Origin: SKLM01 sp964390305
Lineage (GTDB): Bacteria; Chloroflexota; Anaerolineae; B4-G1
Assembly: GCA_964390305.1 (NCBI GenBank)
Contig: CAYMHT010000014.1
Location: 1-38,646, forward strand
Length of the DNA: 38,646 nt
Direction: 5' to 3'
Shown piece by piece: positions 22,915-32,916 of this stretch. The notes beneath the pieces are model-generated. The model did not search any database. It saw nothing but the letters and a program-made list of their open reading frames with translations, and was not told the origin of the DNA. Position 1 is the first letter of the stretch; every line of letters starts with the position of its first letter. Both the position numbers and the translations under genes were made by a program.

Positions 22915-24069
22915 GTGCGGCTTCAGCATCAAGTCCCTCGCGAATTCGAGGATCGCTTCGGCGCGGACCGCCCCTTCGTCGTCCGCGCCCCGGGGCGGGT
23001 CAATCTGATTGGTGAGCATACAGACTACAACGAAGGCTTCGTGCTTCCCAGGCGATCGACCGCGCCATTTGGATCGCCCTCCGGGCCCGCGGCGACCGGC
23101 GCGCCGTGGTGCACGCGCTGGACCTCGACGATGCCACGGATTTCACCCTGAGCGAGGTGAAGCACACAAACGAGGGCTGGGCCGAGTACCTGAAGGGCGT
23201 GGCCTGGTCCCTGCAGGAGGCTGGGTACGCACTTCGAGGGGGGGAGGGCGTGATCATGGGGGACGTGCCCACAGGCGCGGGCCTCATCGTCGGCGGCTCT
23301 GGAGCTCGCGACCGCGCGGGCCTTTGCCGCGGTTTCAAACATCCCGTGGGACGCGGCGAAGATGGCACGGCTCTGCCAGCGGGCAGAGACCGACTGGGTG
23401 GGCGTGCGGTGCGGGATTATGGACCAAATGATCTCAGCCGTCGGTCAGGCTGATCACGCGCTGCCAATCGACTGCCGCTCGCTGGAGACGAGGCCGGTTG
23501 CTACGCCGGCGGAGAGCGCCATCGTGGTGATGGATACGGCAACGCGACGCCGCCTGGTCGACTCCGTCTACAACGAGCGCCGGGAGCAGTGCCAAGTCGC
23601 AGCTGAGTTCTTCGGCATCCCCGACTTCCGTGATGTGACGGTGGCTCACCTCCAGGCCCGCGGCAGAGATCTCGACCATATCCTTCGCCGCCGGGCCCGC
23701 CACGTGGTCACTGACAACGCCCGCACGCTCTTGGCTGCCGAGGCCATGGAACGCGGCGATGCGCAGGAAGTCGGCTGCCTGATGAACGCAAGCCATGCCA
23801 GCCTCCGGGACGATTTCGAAGTCTCGAGCAGGGAACTGGACGCCATGGCAATCTGTGCCCGCCAACAGGATCCGTGATACGGAGCCCGTATGACCGGGGC
23901 CGGGTTCGGTGGCTGTGCCGTCGCCCTCGTCGGGGCAGACGCCGCCGAGGCCTTCTCAGCTACGGTCGCCGCCTGCTACCGAGAGGCCACAGACATAGCC
24001 CCAACCATCCACATCTGCAAAGCAGCCCAGGGCGCGGAAGTCGTCGTGGGATCAGAAACCGCCCGTTGA
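22915..24069 (+). pseudogene. galK: Galactokinase, inactivated by two frameshifts and a stop
   Basis: Pieced together, about 385 codons cover a whole galactokinase (usual length 380-394), which phosphorylates galactose at C1 in the Leloir pathway. The start APGRVNLIGEHTDYNEGF is followed by a 1-nt deletion after 23050 (CCC A-G GCG where CCC ATG GCG is expected). A 2-nt deletion at about 23286 interrupts the phosphate loop PTGAGLSSSAAL. An in-frame TGA lies at 23875-23877, just before YGARMTGAGFGGCAVAL. The two deletions sum to three, so the first and last parts share a frame. GTG 22915 has a good GGGAG five bases upstream. The sequence between lesions is well conserved, so decay is recent or these are local sequencing errors. 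No other leloir gene is near. The 206 nt before it hold nothing recognisable. Confidence 0.85.
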
Positions 24070-24093
24070 CAGTCGTGGCAGCTCAAGTATACT
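24066..24093 (+). promoter_or_regulatory. Promoter of the dhaK-glpK-dehydrogenase group
   Basis: TTGACA (24066-24071), a 16-nt spacer and TATACT (24088-24093), the same boxes and spacing as the tetR promoter. The TGA that ends the galK remnant (24067-24069) lies inside the -35 box. The leader is about 115 nt. Confidence 0.7.
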
Positions 24094-24214
24094 CCCCTCG
24101 CCAGCCGGAAAGCGCGCGAAACACGACGCGAAGCCATCCGCCAGTGGAAGTCGGCGAGAGGGTAATTGCGCCGCCCTCATCCCGTGCCGGTGAGCCCGCC
24201 AGAGGAGGAGGCCT

Positions 24215-25288
<1,074 letters not shown>

Positions 25289-25387
25289 GTCCACAGGCGC
25301 CTTCGCCGGCAATCCGGCGGCAAGTACAGGAGTGAACGACGCTGCGCCGAAGTCGGCCCCACAGCCACAGAGAAGTGCGAGACAGAC

Positions 25388-26905
25388 ATGCCACGAAAGA
25401 CATACGCAGCAGCAATCGATCAGGGTACGACCAGCACGCGCTTCATGATCTTCACGCGCGGGGGTGAGATCATAGGCTCGCACCAGCTGGAACACGAGCA
25501 GATCTACCCCCAACCCGGCTGGGTTGAGCACGACCCACTGGAGATCTGGGCACGCACTCGGGACGTCATCGCCGGGACACTGCGAGCCACCGGGGTCAGA
25601 CCGCAAGAGATCGCCTCGGTCGGCGTCACTAACCAGCGCGAGACGACGGTCATCTGGAACAGGAACACGGGCGAGCCCTACTACAACGCGGTCGTCTGGC
25701 AGGACACTCGCACGGACAAGATCTGCGACCAGCTAGCCCGGGACGGCGGTCAGGCCCGCTTCCGTCCCGCGGTCGGCCTCCCGCTGGCCACCTACTTCTC
25801 CGGCCCGAAGATCAAGTGGCTGCTGGACAACGTTGGCGGCCTCCGCTCCGCCGCCGAGCGCGGGGATGCCATCTTTGGGAACATCGACACCTGGGAGATC
25901 TGGAACCTGACCGGCGGCCCCGACAGGGGCACTCACGTCACCGACGTCACAAACGCGAGCCGCACTATGTTGATGAATCTGGAGACCCTCGACTGGGATC
26001 AGGGGATTCTGGACATTATGGGTATCCCGCGTCAAATGCTTCCGGAGATCCGGCCTTCCAGCGATCCTGACGTCTACGGTCACACCAGCAAAGACGGGCC
26101 CTTCAGCGACGAGATTCCCGTCTGCGGCGCCCTGGGCGATCAGCAGGCCGCCCTGGTCGGCCAGACCTGCTTCAGTCCAGGGGAAGCCAAGAACACATAC
26201 GGCACCGGGTGCTTCATGCTCCTGAACACGGGCACCCAGCCCGTGCCCAGCGACAGCGGCTTGCTCACGACCGTCGGGTACAAGATGGGCAACGACGAGG
26301 CTGTCTACGCCCTTGAGGGGTCCATTGCTATCACCGGTGCGCTCGTTCAGTGGCTGCGCGACAATCTCGACCTGTTCGACTTCTCCAAACACGTCGAGGA
26401 TTTCGCCGCCGCGGTAGATGACAGCGGCGGGATCTACTTCGTCCCTGCCTTCTCGGGCCTGTTCGCTCCCTACTGGAGGAACGACGCCCGTGGCGTCATC
26501 GTCGGCCTCACCCGCTACATCACCAAGTACCATATCTCCCGCGCCGCCCTGGAGGCTACGGCCTACCAGACCCGCGAGGTGCTAGAGGCCATGGAGCAGG
26601 ACTCCGGGGTCGAACTAAAGGCCCTCAAGGTCGACGGCGGGATGACCTACAACGACCTACTGATGCAGTTCCAGGCCGACATTTTGAACGTGCCCGTCAC
26701 CCGTCCAACCGTCTCTGAGACCACCGCGCTCGGTGCCGCCTACGCTGCGGGACTGGCCATTGGTTTCTGGGACGATGTGGAGGCCCTGCGCGAGAACTGG
26801 AACGTGGCTCAAACTTGGAGACCCAAGATGGACGCCGAGACGCGTGCAGAGCTCTACGAGGGATGGAAGAAGGCGGTCACCCGAACGTTCAACTGGGTGG
26901 AATGA
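25388..26905 (+). CDS. glpK: Glycerol kinase
   Basis: 505 residues, normal length. It phosphorylates glycerol to glycerol 3-phosphate with ATP. The FGGY-kinase features are intact: AIDQGTTSTRFMIF at the N-terminus, GVTNQRETTVIWN, the YGTGCFMLLNTG ATP-site segment, FAPYWRNDARG and the C-terminal KVDGGMTYNDLLMQFQADIL. The Shine-Dalgarno is weak (GCGAGA). It sits between dhaK and a dehydrogenase on the same strand. No glpF or glpD is in the window. Confidence 0.96.
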   Translation: MPRKTYAAAIDQGTTSTRFMIFTRGGEIIGSHQLEHEQIYPQPGWVEHDPLEIWARTRDVIAGTLRATGVRPQEIASVGVTNQRETTVIWNRNTGEPYYNAVVWQDTRTDKICDQLARDGGQARFRPAVGLPLATYFSGPKIKWLLDNVGGLRSAAERGDAIFGNIDTWEIWNLTGGPDRGTHVTDVTNASRTMLMNLETLDWDQGILDIMGIPRQMLPEIRPSSDPDVYGHTSKDGPFSDEIPVCGALGDQQAALVGQTCFSPGEAKNTYGTGCFMLLNTGTQPVPSDSGLLTTVGYKMGNDEAVYALEGSIAITGALVQWLRDNLDLFDFSKHVEDFAAAVDDSGGIYFVPAFSGLFAPYWRNDARGVIVGLTRYITKYHISRAALEATAYQTREVLEAMEQDSGVELKALKVDGGMTYNDLLMQFQADILNVPVTRPTVSETTALGAAYAAGLAIGFWDDVEALRENWNVAQTWRPKMDAETRAELYEGWKKAVTRTFNWVE

Positions 26906-26997
26906 GGGCCCGATGCGGCGGCAGTGACGGGCGGCTGACTCCCTGACAGAATCACGCCTAACACTTCGCGTTTCAGTTTCACGGAGGAATCGGAACC

Positions 26998-28110
26998 ATG
27001 GCAGAGAAAACGGATACCACATACGTCGCCGTCAAGGTCATCGAGGACTTCATGATGGACGTATTTCAGGGCCTGGGCGTTCCCGAGGATGACGCCCGCA
27101 TCTGCACCGACGTCCTCATCGCTGCCGACCTGAGAGGGATCAAGTCGCACGGTGTGGGTCGCCTCAAGTACTACTATGACCGCATCCAGCGCGGACAGCA
27201 TCAGGTCAAGACCGAGGTGGAGATCGTTAAGGAGAGCGAGACTACGGTCCTTATCGACGGACACCACGGCATGGGTCACGTCATCGCCCAGCGGGCCATG
27301 CAAATGGCTATTGACAAGGCCAGGGCATGCGGTATTGGGGCAGCGGCTGTGAGAAACGGCACGCATTTCGGCATCGCAGGCTATTACTCCCTAATGGCCG
27401 CGGAGGAGGGGATGATCGGGCTGACCGTGACCAACGCGCGACCGGCGATTGCGCCCACGTTCAGCACGGAGCCCATGCTAGGCACTAATCCGATCGCGTT
27501 CGCCGCTCCTTCCGATATGGGCCACCCGTTCTGTTTCGACGGCGCGACGTCCATCATTCAGCGAGGCGACGTCGAGGTGTTCTCTCGCGCCGAGAGGCCC
27601 ATGCCGGAAGGCTGGGTCATCGATGCCGAGGGGAATCCGGTCACCGATCCTGATCGAGCCCTCGAGGCGTTCGGAGAGGCGCAGGGAGCGCTGCTGCCGT
27701 TGGGAGGGGCCGGGGAGGAGTTCGCGGGTTACAAGGGATACGACCTGGCAGCGATGGTCGAGATTCTCTCCGCCTCTCTATGCGGGGGCGTGTTCATGAA
27801 AGAGCTGCTGGGCTTCGAGGACGACGGGTCTCGGCGACCCTACATGCTGGGGCATTTTTCCCTGGCGATCGATATCGAGCACTTCGTCCCGCTGGAGCTC
27901 TCGCGTCGCATCACCGGCAACATTATGCGCACGCTGCAGAAGGCACGCAAGGCACCTGGCGAGGAGCGGATCTACGTGGCGGGAGAAAAGGAATACGAGA
28001 ACGAGCAGGTCGTCCCAAAGCGCGGCATCCCCATCAACCCCAACCTCCGAAAGCAGCTGCAGACCATGCGGGATGAGCTCGACATCCCCGGCTACGAAGC
28101 CTATTTCTGA
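26998..28110 (+). CDS. Malate/L-lactate dehydrogenase family (Ldh_2) oxidoreductase
   Basis: 370 residues, in the usual range. This NAD(P)-dependent family (malate, sulfolactate, ureidoglycolate and 2-oxo-acid reductases) has a fold different from classical lactate dehydrogenase. Visible signatures are DLRGIKSHGVGRLKYY with the catalytic histidine, VRNGTHFGIAGYYSLMA, the MLGTNPIAFAAPS loop and GYKGYDLAAMVEILSASL. GGAGG lies ten bases before the ATG. It follows glpK by 92 nt and may share the dhaK promoter. The substrate is unknown; the setting suggests a three-carbon hydroxyacid. Confidence 0.88.
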   Translation: MAEKTDTTYVAVKVIEDFMMDVFQGLGVPEDDARICTDVLIAADLRGIKSHGVGRLKYYYDRIQRGQHQVKTEVEIVKESETTVLIDGHHGMGHVIAQRAMQMAIDKARACGIGAAAVRNGTHFGIAGYYSLMAAEEGMIGLTVTNARPAIAPTFSTEPMLGTNPIAFAAPSDMGHPFCFDGATSIIQRGDVEVFSRAERPMPEGWVIDAEGNPVTDPDRALEAFGEAQGALLPLGGAGEEFAGYKGYDLAAMVEILSASLCGGVFMKELLGFEDDGSRRPYMLGHFSLAIDIEHFVPLELSRRITGNIMRTLQKARKAPGEERIYVAGEKEYENEQVVPKRGIPINPNLRKQLQTMRDELDIPGYEAYF

Positions 28111-28321
28111 CGCCAGCCGCGGTCAGTCCAGGGTCTCCCCTCAATCCAGCATCGCGAGCCGCGCACGCTCCCTCTCGGCAGCCCCAGAGATTCTTCACAG
28201 CCGGCAAACGACCTCCGAACGCCAGGGGTAACCTGGGCTTTGCGTCCCCGCTCCCAGGAAGCGCTCATAGAGACTGTTTCTGGAGCCATCTCGTCCCGTC
28301 ATCTCCTCCCTGCTACCTGTC

Positions 28322-28349
28322 TTGACGGTATGGAGCTTCGTGGTAGACT
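28322..28349 (+). promoter_or_regulatory. MFS gene promoter, probably leaderless
   Basis: TTGACG (28322-28327), a 16-nt spacer and TAGACT (28344-28349), ending 8 nt before the ATG at 28358. There is no Shine-Dalgarno. Upstream, 28111-28321 has a small CCAGG/CCTGG hairpin near 28221 and no recognisable gene. Confidence 0.6.
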
Positions 28350-28357
28350 GGGACGCT

Positions 28358-29638
28358 ATGGCAAAGCCCTCCGACATCACACCCCCCGACTACGGCTGGA
28401 ACTTCGTCGCCTTTGTCGTCGACTACGTCTTCTTTAGCATAGCCATCTCTTTCGCCAGGCCGGACAGCGTCCTTCCAGCCTTCGTGCGCCAGCTCACACC
28501 GTCGGCGCCAGTCATCGGTCTTGTGTCGACAGTCTGGAACGGCTGCTGGCTTCTTCCCCAGGTCATCTCAGCCCGCTGGATCACCGATAAGCCGCGCAAG
28601 AAGCCTTACCTGCTCGCAGGGTTGAGCGGGCGAGTGGCGTTCTGGATCATCGCGCTGGCCCTGTGGCTCGGGTTAGCCCCGAATCCCAGTGCGGTGCTGT
28701 CCCTGTTCTTCGCCTGCCTGGGTCTGTTTACTGTGACTGACAGTCTAGCCAGCGTCGCGTGGTTTGACATGCTGGCCCGTGCCATCCCCGTCAAGCGACG
28801 CGGCCGGCTGATGGGCATATCCCAGGTCATCGCCGGATTGGCGGGTCTGGGCGTTGGTCGGATCATCAGCCGTGTTCTGGAGAGCGCCCGATTTCCCTTT
28901 CCCAGCGATTATGCGCTGATCTTCACGCTGGCAGGGGTGGCCCTCATCCCCTCTACCGTCGCCCTGATCCTTTTGCGGGAGCCCGAGACCGATTCAACGG
29001 AGGGCGCCTCGCTTAAGCGCGAAGAGAGTGGGTGGCTCACACCGGTGCTCCACGACTCCGATTTTCGCCGGTTGATGGTATGTCGCGTCCTGGTCGGCAT
29101 GGTCTCACTGGCGACGCCATTCTACGTCGTCCACGCGACCGAGGTCTTGAAGCTGCCCATCGCAGTCGTAGGGAGCTTCGTGGCCACCCAGCAGGTGGCC
29201 GGCGTCGCCTTTGGCGCCCTCCTGGGGGTCGTGAGCGACCGTTGGGGCCCGACGTTTGCCATTCGGGTGGGCAGCGCCATCTCCGTTGCTGGCCCTGTGT
29301 TTGCGTTGCTAGCCCACGTAGCAGATGGCGACCTGCTGATCCGTGCTTACCCCCTCGTCTATGTGGCCCTGGCAGCCTATCAGAGCTCTGCTATGCTCGG
29401 TTTCTACAACCACCTCCTGGAGATCGCGCCCGATCGGGTGCGGCCCTCGTACGTCGGCCTCGGCAACACGATTATGGGCATGCTGACTCTCGCACCCACC
29501 GTTGGGGGCTGGTTGCTGGAGGCGACCTCATATCCTGTCCTCTTCGGAGTCACCGCGGGCCTCGCTTCGCTCGGAGCTGTGACCGCGCTGGGCCTCAAGC
29601 CGGCGATGGGGACGGGGCCCACGCGCCGGCACCCCTGA
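28358..29638 (+). CDS. Major facilitator superfamily transporter
   Basis: 426 residues from the ATG at 28358 (MAKPSDITPPDYGWNF). A TTG at 28322 is part of the promoter and is rejected. Eleven or twelve membrane helices are seen, with the MFS-type loop after helix 2 (SARWITDKPRKKPYLLAG) and its second-half relative (GVVSDRWGPTFAIRVG). The pattern resembles the sugar/drug-efflux-like MFS_1 group. No substrate can be assigned. It stands alone with its own promoter, between the dehydrogenase and the L,D-transpeptidase gene. Confidence 0.88.
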   Translation: MAKPSDITPPDYGWNFVAFVVDYVFFSIAISFARPDSVLPAFVRQLTPSAPVIGLVSTVWNGCWLLPQVISARWITDKPRKKPYLLAGLSGRVAFWIIALALWLGLAPNPSAVLSLFFACLGLFTVTDSLASVAWFDMLARAIPVKRRGRLMGISQVIAGLAGLGVGRIISRVLESARFPFPSDYALIFTLAGVALIPSTVALILLREPETDSTEGASLKREESGWLTPVLHDSDFRRLMVCRVLVGMVSLATPFYVVHATEVLKLPIAVVGSFVATQQVAGVAFGALLGVVSDRWGPTFAIRVGSAISVAGPVFALLAHVADGDLLIRAYPLVYVALAAYQSSAMLGFYNHLLEIAPDRVRPSYVGLGNTIMGMLTLAPTVGGWLLEATSYPVLFGVTAGLASLGAVTALGLKPAMGTGPTRRHP

Positions 29639-29727
29639 GCGACCAAGGGAGGCACGACAACGCGGATCTTTTCGACGCGATCCCCCCTCGACCCGATCAC
29701 TCAGAGAATGCCCCAGGCAGCTTCCTG

Positions 29728-29736
29728 TGGTATACT
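29728..29736 (+). promoter_or_regulatory. Extended -10 promoter of the L,D-transpeptidase gene
   Basis: TGG followed by TATACT gives the TGn extension and a 5 of 6 -10 box. No convincing -35 box lies upstream, as is normal for extended -10 promoters. The leader of about 37 nt leads to the AGGAG before ATG 29780. Confidence 0.5.
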
Positions 29737-29779
29737 GGCGGTGACTCGCCGTGACCACATGTCTCGCAGGAGCCCGACC

Positions 29780-31363
29780 ATGGCTCAGGCCGCAAAGACG
29801 AACGCGAACGCTCAAGAGAGGGGCAAGCAGGGCAGACGCAGTTGCCTCCTCACGGCTTTCCTCGCCCTGCTGCTGTTCGGCCTGGGAGGGGCGGCCGTCT
29901 TCACTGGCTGGATGGTACAGGACATTGTCCTTGCACCGTACGAGACCTCTATCTACCCCAACGTCTACGTTCTGGGAGACAACCTGGGTGGGCTCACACC
30001 GGATGAGGCGAATGAGCGGCTGAAGACGATCTTCGCCAGTCACGAACCTGGCGATCTCATCCTGACCGACGGCGACCGTACCTGGCGGGTACCCTGGTCC
30101 GCAGCAGGGATGCGCCTCGACGCGCATGCGACGACTCAGCGAGCGTTTGCCGTCGGGCGGGATCAGGGCTGGAGGACGCTGGTTTCGATGTGGCTCGCGG
30201 AACGTGGCTGGGGAACTGGCCGTGATGTTGCCCCGGTGTTCACCATTGACCCCGCCGCCACGCGGCGCGTCCTGGAGCAGATGGCCGAGGAGATGCGTGA
30301 GCCACCCACCGACGCGACGCTCCGTCTGGAGGGAGATCAGGTGGTGGTCACGCCAAGCCAGCAGGGTCGCGAGCTGGATGTCGAGGCCACCCTGGAGAAG
30401 ATTGTCGATACAGTGACGCACCTTGGGCCCCATTACCCGTTCGCTCCCACCTACCGGGCCGTCCCGCCGCGTATCGAGGAAGTCGGCGCCGGCAGGGCCA
30501 TGGCCGAGGAGATGCTAACGCGCGAGATTCGGATCTCAGCGCACGGAGAACGTGAGGGCGAGGCATTCACCTGGAACTGGAGTTTGGGGCGGGAGATGAT
30601 CGCCGGCTGGCTCCGCGTGGAAGAGAATGAGAACAACACGGGGTTCGTCGTCGGGATCGACGAGGACGCCGTGCGGGCAACGGTGGCAGACCTGGCGACA
30701 GAGCCTGAGGCAGATGGGTGGGGATTCCCGATCGATGAGGTTACCGAAGAAGTGTGGGATGCCTTCCACGCCGGCGGGGGAGACGTCACGGTTGAGTTGA
30801 TGCCGCCGCCGCGCATCTATGTCGTCCAGCCCGGCGACCGCCTGACGAGTATCGCGATCAGGTTCGGCATGCCCCCAGGGCTCATCGTGGAGGCCAACCC
30901 GGGCGTCGACCTCAATCGCCTGCACGTCGGTCAGGAGCTGATCATCCCCCCGCAGGACGTCCTGACACCATACGACCCCGTGTCGGACAAGAAGATCGTC
31001 ATCAGCATCCCCGAGCAGCGCCTGCGGGTCTACGAGAATGGCGAGTTGCTCTACGACTGGCCGTGCTCAACTGGAATGAAGGACTCACCGACCTACACGG
31101 GTGAGTTTCAAGTCCTGAGCAAGGAGGAGATGGCGTACGCCAGCCAGTGGGACCTGCAGATGCCCCATTTCCTTGGAGTCTACCGGGCCGGGGGGAGCAC
31201 CTACAACGGCATTCACGCCCTGCCCATCCTCTCCAACGGTCAGCGGCTCTGGGCGGGCAACCTCGGCTCGGCTGCCTCCTACGGCTGCATCATCCTCGGC
31301 ATTGAGGAGGCTGAGACCCTCTTCAACTGGGCGGAGCTCGGCGTGCCGGTGGTGATCGAATAG
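29780..31363 (+). CDS. L,D-transpeptidase with LysM domain (YkuD family)
   Basis: 527 residues from the ATG at 29780, chosen because AGGAG lies seven bases upstream; ATGs at 29708 and 29759 lack one. Order: basic N-terminus, one membrane helix (about 21-45), an extracytoplasmic region like the PG_binding_4/VanW-type repeats (about 60-300), LysM (346-390, IYVVQPGDRLTSIAIRFG) and YkuD (403-526). YkuD enzymes make 3-3 peptidoglycan cross-links through a cysteine. The catalytic pair is His479 (NGIHALPI) and Cys503, but the cysteine motif is SYGCIIL where SHGCIRL is usual. It is probably anchored outside the membrane. It is convergent with the Fur-family gene. Confidence 0.9.
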   Translation: MAQAAKTNANAQERGKQGRRSCLLTAFLALLLFGLGGAAVFTGWMVQDIVLAPYETSIYPNVYVLGDNLGGLTPDEANERLKTIFASHEPGDLILTDGDRTWRVPWSAAGMRLDAHATTQRAFAVGRDQGWRTLVSMWLAERGWGTGRDVAPVFTIDPAATRRVLEQMAEEMREPPTDATLRLEGDQVVVTPSQQGRELDVEATLEKIVDTVTHLGPHYPFAPTYRAVPPRIEEVGAGRAMAEEMLTREIRISAHGEREGEAFTWNWSLGREMIAGWLRVEENENNTGFVVGIDEDAVRATVADLATEPEADGWGFPIDEVTEEVWDAFHAGGGDVTVELMPPPRIYVVQPGDRLTSIAIRFGMPPGLIVEANPGVDLNRLHVGQELIIPPQDVLTPYDPVSDKKIVISIPEQRLRVYENGELLYDWPCSTGMKDSPTYTGEFQVLSKEEMAYASQWDLQMPHFLGVYRAGGSTYNGIHALPILSNGQRLWAGNLGSAASYGCIILGIEEAETLFNWAELGVPVVIE

Positions 31364-31394
31364 CAGTGGAGCCATTCTGGCCCCGTCCCCCCAC

Positions 31395-31823
31395 TCAGTC
31401 CCTCTTGCAGGCCTCGCAAAGCCCCGGGATGGAGAGATGCTCCACGTCAAGCTCAAAGCCGTATCGCTCCTTCATCTGGGTGGCGAAAGGCTCGATGGCC
31501 TCCGGCTCCACCCCGATGATCTTGCCGCAGGAACGACACACCAGATGGAAGTGTTGACCGTGAAGGCCGAGTAGCTCATAACGCCGCTGACCGTCGCCGG
31601 GATCGACCGACGCCACCAGGTGGAAATCTTGGAGCAGTTCCAGCGTGCGGTACACGGTCGAGATATCCACAGACGTGCTGATGTCACCGACGCGCTCGTA
31701 GATGTCCTCGGCAGTGGCGAAGCCCTCTATATCGTGGAGGACCGAGAGCACCATCTCTCGCTGCGGCGTGAGCCGGAACCCATGCTCGCGCAGCCGTTGG
31801 AAAAAGACCTCTTCGCAGGACAT
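31395..31823 (-). CDS. Fur-family metal-responsive regulator (possibly Nur-like)
   Basis: 142 residues. The winged-helix domain (GFRLTPQREMVLSVLHD, then STVYRTLELLQ) is followed by a dimerisation domain with the metal segment HGQHFHLVCRSCG and two CxxC pairs (Cys96/99, Cys136/139) for structural zinc. Family members sense iron (Fur), zinc (Zur), nickel (Nur), manganese (Mur) or peroxide (PerR); the sequence alone does not decide. It starts at ATG 31823 with AGGAG about seven bases upstream. It is the last minus-strand gene of the transporter island, and the island operator resembles a Nur box, so I favour nickel. Confidence 0.9.
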   Translation of the reverse strand: MSCEEVFFQRLREHGFRLTPQREMVLSVLHDIEGFATAEDIYERVGDISTSVDISTVYRTLELLQDFHLVASVDPGDGQRRYELLGLHGQHFHLVCRSCGKIIGVEPEAIEPFATQMKERYGFELDVEHLSIPGLCEACKRD

Positions 31824-32091
31824 ATCAACTCCTTCCGGTGACCATCCTAGGGCAATCCATATGGAAGCCGTGCGTGCTCAGGTCTCCGAAGTCTACAGAG
31901 CAATCTTCTTCTGGAGGCCTCCTGACCATCTGTATCCAGTTCTTGAGACGGACGCTCGTCCTAAACTCGCAAGTCCGGTCAAATGCGATTGCGCTGATGA
32001 CCTCTCTGGTGACAACCGACCGCCGCATTGCTTCAGAGCCGGCCCGCCGACGCTCTGCGACCCCCTGACCCCGAACCAGAACATCGCGGGT
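31824..32091. other. Intergenic stretch with no supported gene
   Basis: 268 nt between the second permease gene and the Fur-family gene. Small open frames occur on both strands but none has a recognisable product, and no ATPase remnant is seen. The only clear element is the AGGAG ribosome site of the regulator gene. Confidence 0.5.
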
Positions 32092-32916
32092 TCACGCCTT
32101 CCGGTTCAGACGTGGGTCCACCCACGACTCCAAGGAAAACCCGATGAAGGTCAGAGCCAGCACCATCAGCGTGATACAGACACCCGGTGGTACTGCCCAG
32201 CGCACCCAGATATCCGAGATGAAAATTGTAGGATATTCGAACGCATAGTGCAACATCGCCCCCCAGCTCTTGACTGTCGGATCGCCCAGCCCGAGGAAAC
32301 TGAGCCCAGACTCGGCCAGGATTACGTGCTGGAACTCGACGATGAAGCGGACGAGGGCGATCGAGAACGTGCCAGGAAGGAGGTGACGCACCAAGATGCG
32401 CAGATCGCTCGCGCCCACGGCGACGGCGGCCTCCACGTAGCCGTTATGCCGCTCGCTCAGGGTTTGGGAGCGCACCAGGCGCGTCGTCTTCGTCCACCCG
32501 AAGAGCAAGAAGAAGAGCACCAGCGTCCAGAACCCGGGCTTAAGGAACGCGGCCAGGAAGACGATCAGCGGGAAACGTGGGACCGCCAGGAACACATCCA
32601 CGACGCGCATGATGGCAAACCCAAGTCTGTCGTAGCTGCCGGCGACCAGACCTAAGACCACGCCGATCGCGGTAGATAGACTGGCGGCCAAAAACCCCAA
32701 GAGCAGCGAAAAGCGCGCGCCTTGGAGCAATTCGCTCAGCACATCCTGGCCGATGTCGTTGGTGCCCAGCGGATGGCTGGCTGATGGCGGCAGCAGCGGC
32801 ACGCCCATCGCCGCCGGATCGTATGGGGAGAGCCAGGGCGCAAGGAGGGCGACGAGCGCGAAGAGCCCCAGGAGACCCCAGCCCGCCCCTCCCAGCCAGC
32901 AATCTATGCTACGCAC
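32092..32916 (-). CDS. ABC transporter permease, DppC/NikC type
   Basis: 274 residues with about six membrane helices. The N-terminal APWLSPYDP and HPLGTNDIGQDVLSELLQGAR are standard for the second permease of peptide/nickel importers, and the EAA loop is EAAVAVGASDLRILVRHLLP. It starts at GTG 32916, overlapping the upstream permease gene by 8 nt and using GAGGAGG within it. It is translationally coupled to its partner and works with the binding protein encoded upstream. The family carries di- or oligopeptides, nickel or nickel chelates. No ATPase gene follows. Confidence 0.92.
   Translation of the reverse strand: MRSIDCWLGGAGWGLLGLFALVALLAPWLSPYDPAAMGVPLLPPSASHPLGTNDIGQDVLSELLQGARFSLLLGFLAASLSTAIGVVLGLVAGSYDRLGFAIMRVVDVFLAVPRFPLIVFLAAFLKPGFWTLVLFFLLFGWTKTTRLVRSQTLSERHNGYVEAAVAVGASDLRILVRHLLPGTFSIALVRFIVEFQHVILAESGLSFLGLGDPTVKSWGAMLHYAFEYPTIFISDIWVRWAVPPGVCITLMVLALTFIGFSLESWVDPRLNRKA

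Noticed and set aside
25289..25387. Possible dhaL remnant between dhaK and glpK
   Set aside because: Only 99 nt with no DhaL-like codons in any frame.
31893..32084. Small minus-strand frames between the permease and the Fur-family gene
   Set aside because: No ribosome site, no recognisable motif and overlapping frames of equal quality; no support for a gene.
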